From Verrucomicrobiota bacterium (lineage in GTDB: Bacteria; Verrucomicrobiota; Verrucomicrobiia; Limisphaerales; UBA8199): DNA of 11,279 nt. Below the pieces are notes generated by a model, which worked only from the letters and a program-made list of their open reading frames with translations, did no database searches and had not been told where the DNA came from. Positions within the stretch are counted from its first letter, which is position 1. Every line of letters starts with the position of its first letter. Of the stretch, positions 11,041-11,279 are shown piece after piece. The DNA lies in NCBI GenBank assembly GCA_026397855.1, contig JAPLUA010000193.1:1-11279 (forward strand), in the 5' to 3' direction. Made by a program: the position numbers and the translations under genes.

Positions 11041-11156
11041 AAGTTCCTTTCTCTGTGTTCATTGAGTTCTTTGCGGTTAATCGCAAGTGCCGTTTCTGGG
11101 TTTATCTGTGTTATCCGCGAAATCCGGGGTTCCAACTGCTGTTTTTTGGGTTTATC
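11041..11156 (-). repeat. Dispersed repeat sequence including a solo end of the TIR element
   Basis: Positions 11101-11145 match the right end of the MNT/HEPN element (3566-3610) at 43 of 45 positions. The left inverted repeat is not present. Upstream sequence (11050-11082) has a similar loosely periodic character when read in reverse (AACCGCAAAGAACTC). TGGGTTTATC occurs directly at 11097-11106 and again at 11147-11156, bracketing the solo end. Confidence 0.65.
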
Positions 11157-11179
11157 CTTTGAGGGCGGACGCCGGTTCC

Positions 11180-11279
11180 TTGGTCTCTGGCCTGATCGCC
11201 TCAACCCGCCGCCGGCTTGCAGGCAAAATCGCCGCCACCACCACCCTGATCGCTCTCTGCGGATGGTGCACCCTCCGCC
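11180..11279 (+). CDS. Possible 5' end of a further gene (partial, TTG start)
   Basis: From a TTG at 11180 the frame stays open to the window edge. It gives a short Arg/Lys-rich segment (STRRRLAGK) and then a hydrophobic run (IAATTTLIALCGW) resembling a signal or membrane anchor. There is no ATG, no good ribosome binding site and only 33 codons, so this may be chance. An exporter ATPase, the expected neighbour, would not begin this way. Confidence 0.2.
   Translation, partial: MVSGLIASTRRRLAGKIAATTTLIALCGWCTLR

Overview
The window looks like an exopolysaccharide / surface-glycan locus from a GC-rich member of the PVC group, most likely Verrucomicrobiota. This placement is an inference from gene family flavour: a GbsR/MarR-like regulator heading a glycan cluster, a YdcF-type protein, a TagG/Wzm-type exporter, an absence of clear Shine-Dalgarno sequences, and many short dispersed repeats. 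No marker gene confirms it.

Layout. On the minus strand at the left edge are a STAS-domain anti-sigma-factor antagonist (158-511) and the first five codons of the gene after it (1-15). Divergent from these, a GbsR-like regulator (665-1378) has a promoter overlapped by a 20-bp inverted repeat. Its 3' end runs into G tracts and an 8-bp satellite. Next comes a gene-free stretch (1379-1640) packed with hairpins, then a GT4 glycosyltransferase (1641-2987). A middle accessory segment follows: an MNT/HEPN pair split by a small TIR element, a YdcF/DUF218 protein, a HEPN gene remnant, a DUF6036-type nucleotidyltransferase with its small partner, and a YdcF tail remnant. The right half is glycan genes: a SAM methyltransferase, a LegB-like SDR dehydratase/epimerase, a sugar nucleotidyltransferase, a DegT-family aminotransferase and an ABC-2 export permease. 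All lie on the plus strand. The exporter's ATPase would be expected just beyond the window.

How the genes may work together. The nucleotidyltransferase activates a sugar phosphate. The dehydratase and the PLP aminotransferase turn a nucleotide sugar into an amino-sugar. The methyltransferase and glycosyltransferase modify and assemble the glycan, and the permease exports it. The HEPN/NTase modules are probably toxin-antitoxin or defence cargo that entered the locus.

Most unusual feature. Families of short, 7-8-bp-periodic dispersed repeats fill nearly every gene junction (motifs such as CTCCTAT, GATCGAA, AAAGCAG, GCATCAC, CTGACAT and CTGTGGT). They also lie in frame inside coding genes: at least two blocks in the glycosyltransferase, three in the aminotransferase, the N-terminal membrane segment of YdcF, and the N-terminus of the permease. 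A separate 176-bp element with about 55-bp imperfect terminal inverted repeats is flanked by 5-bp ATGAA direct repeats, exactly at the junction between the MNT stop and the HEPN start. This combination of protein-invading heptamer repeats and a MITE-like element is the best candidate here for something undescribed.
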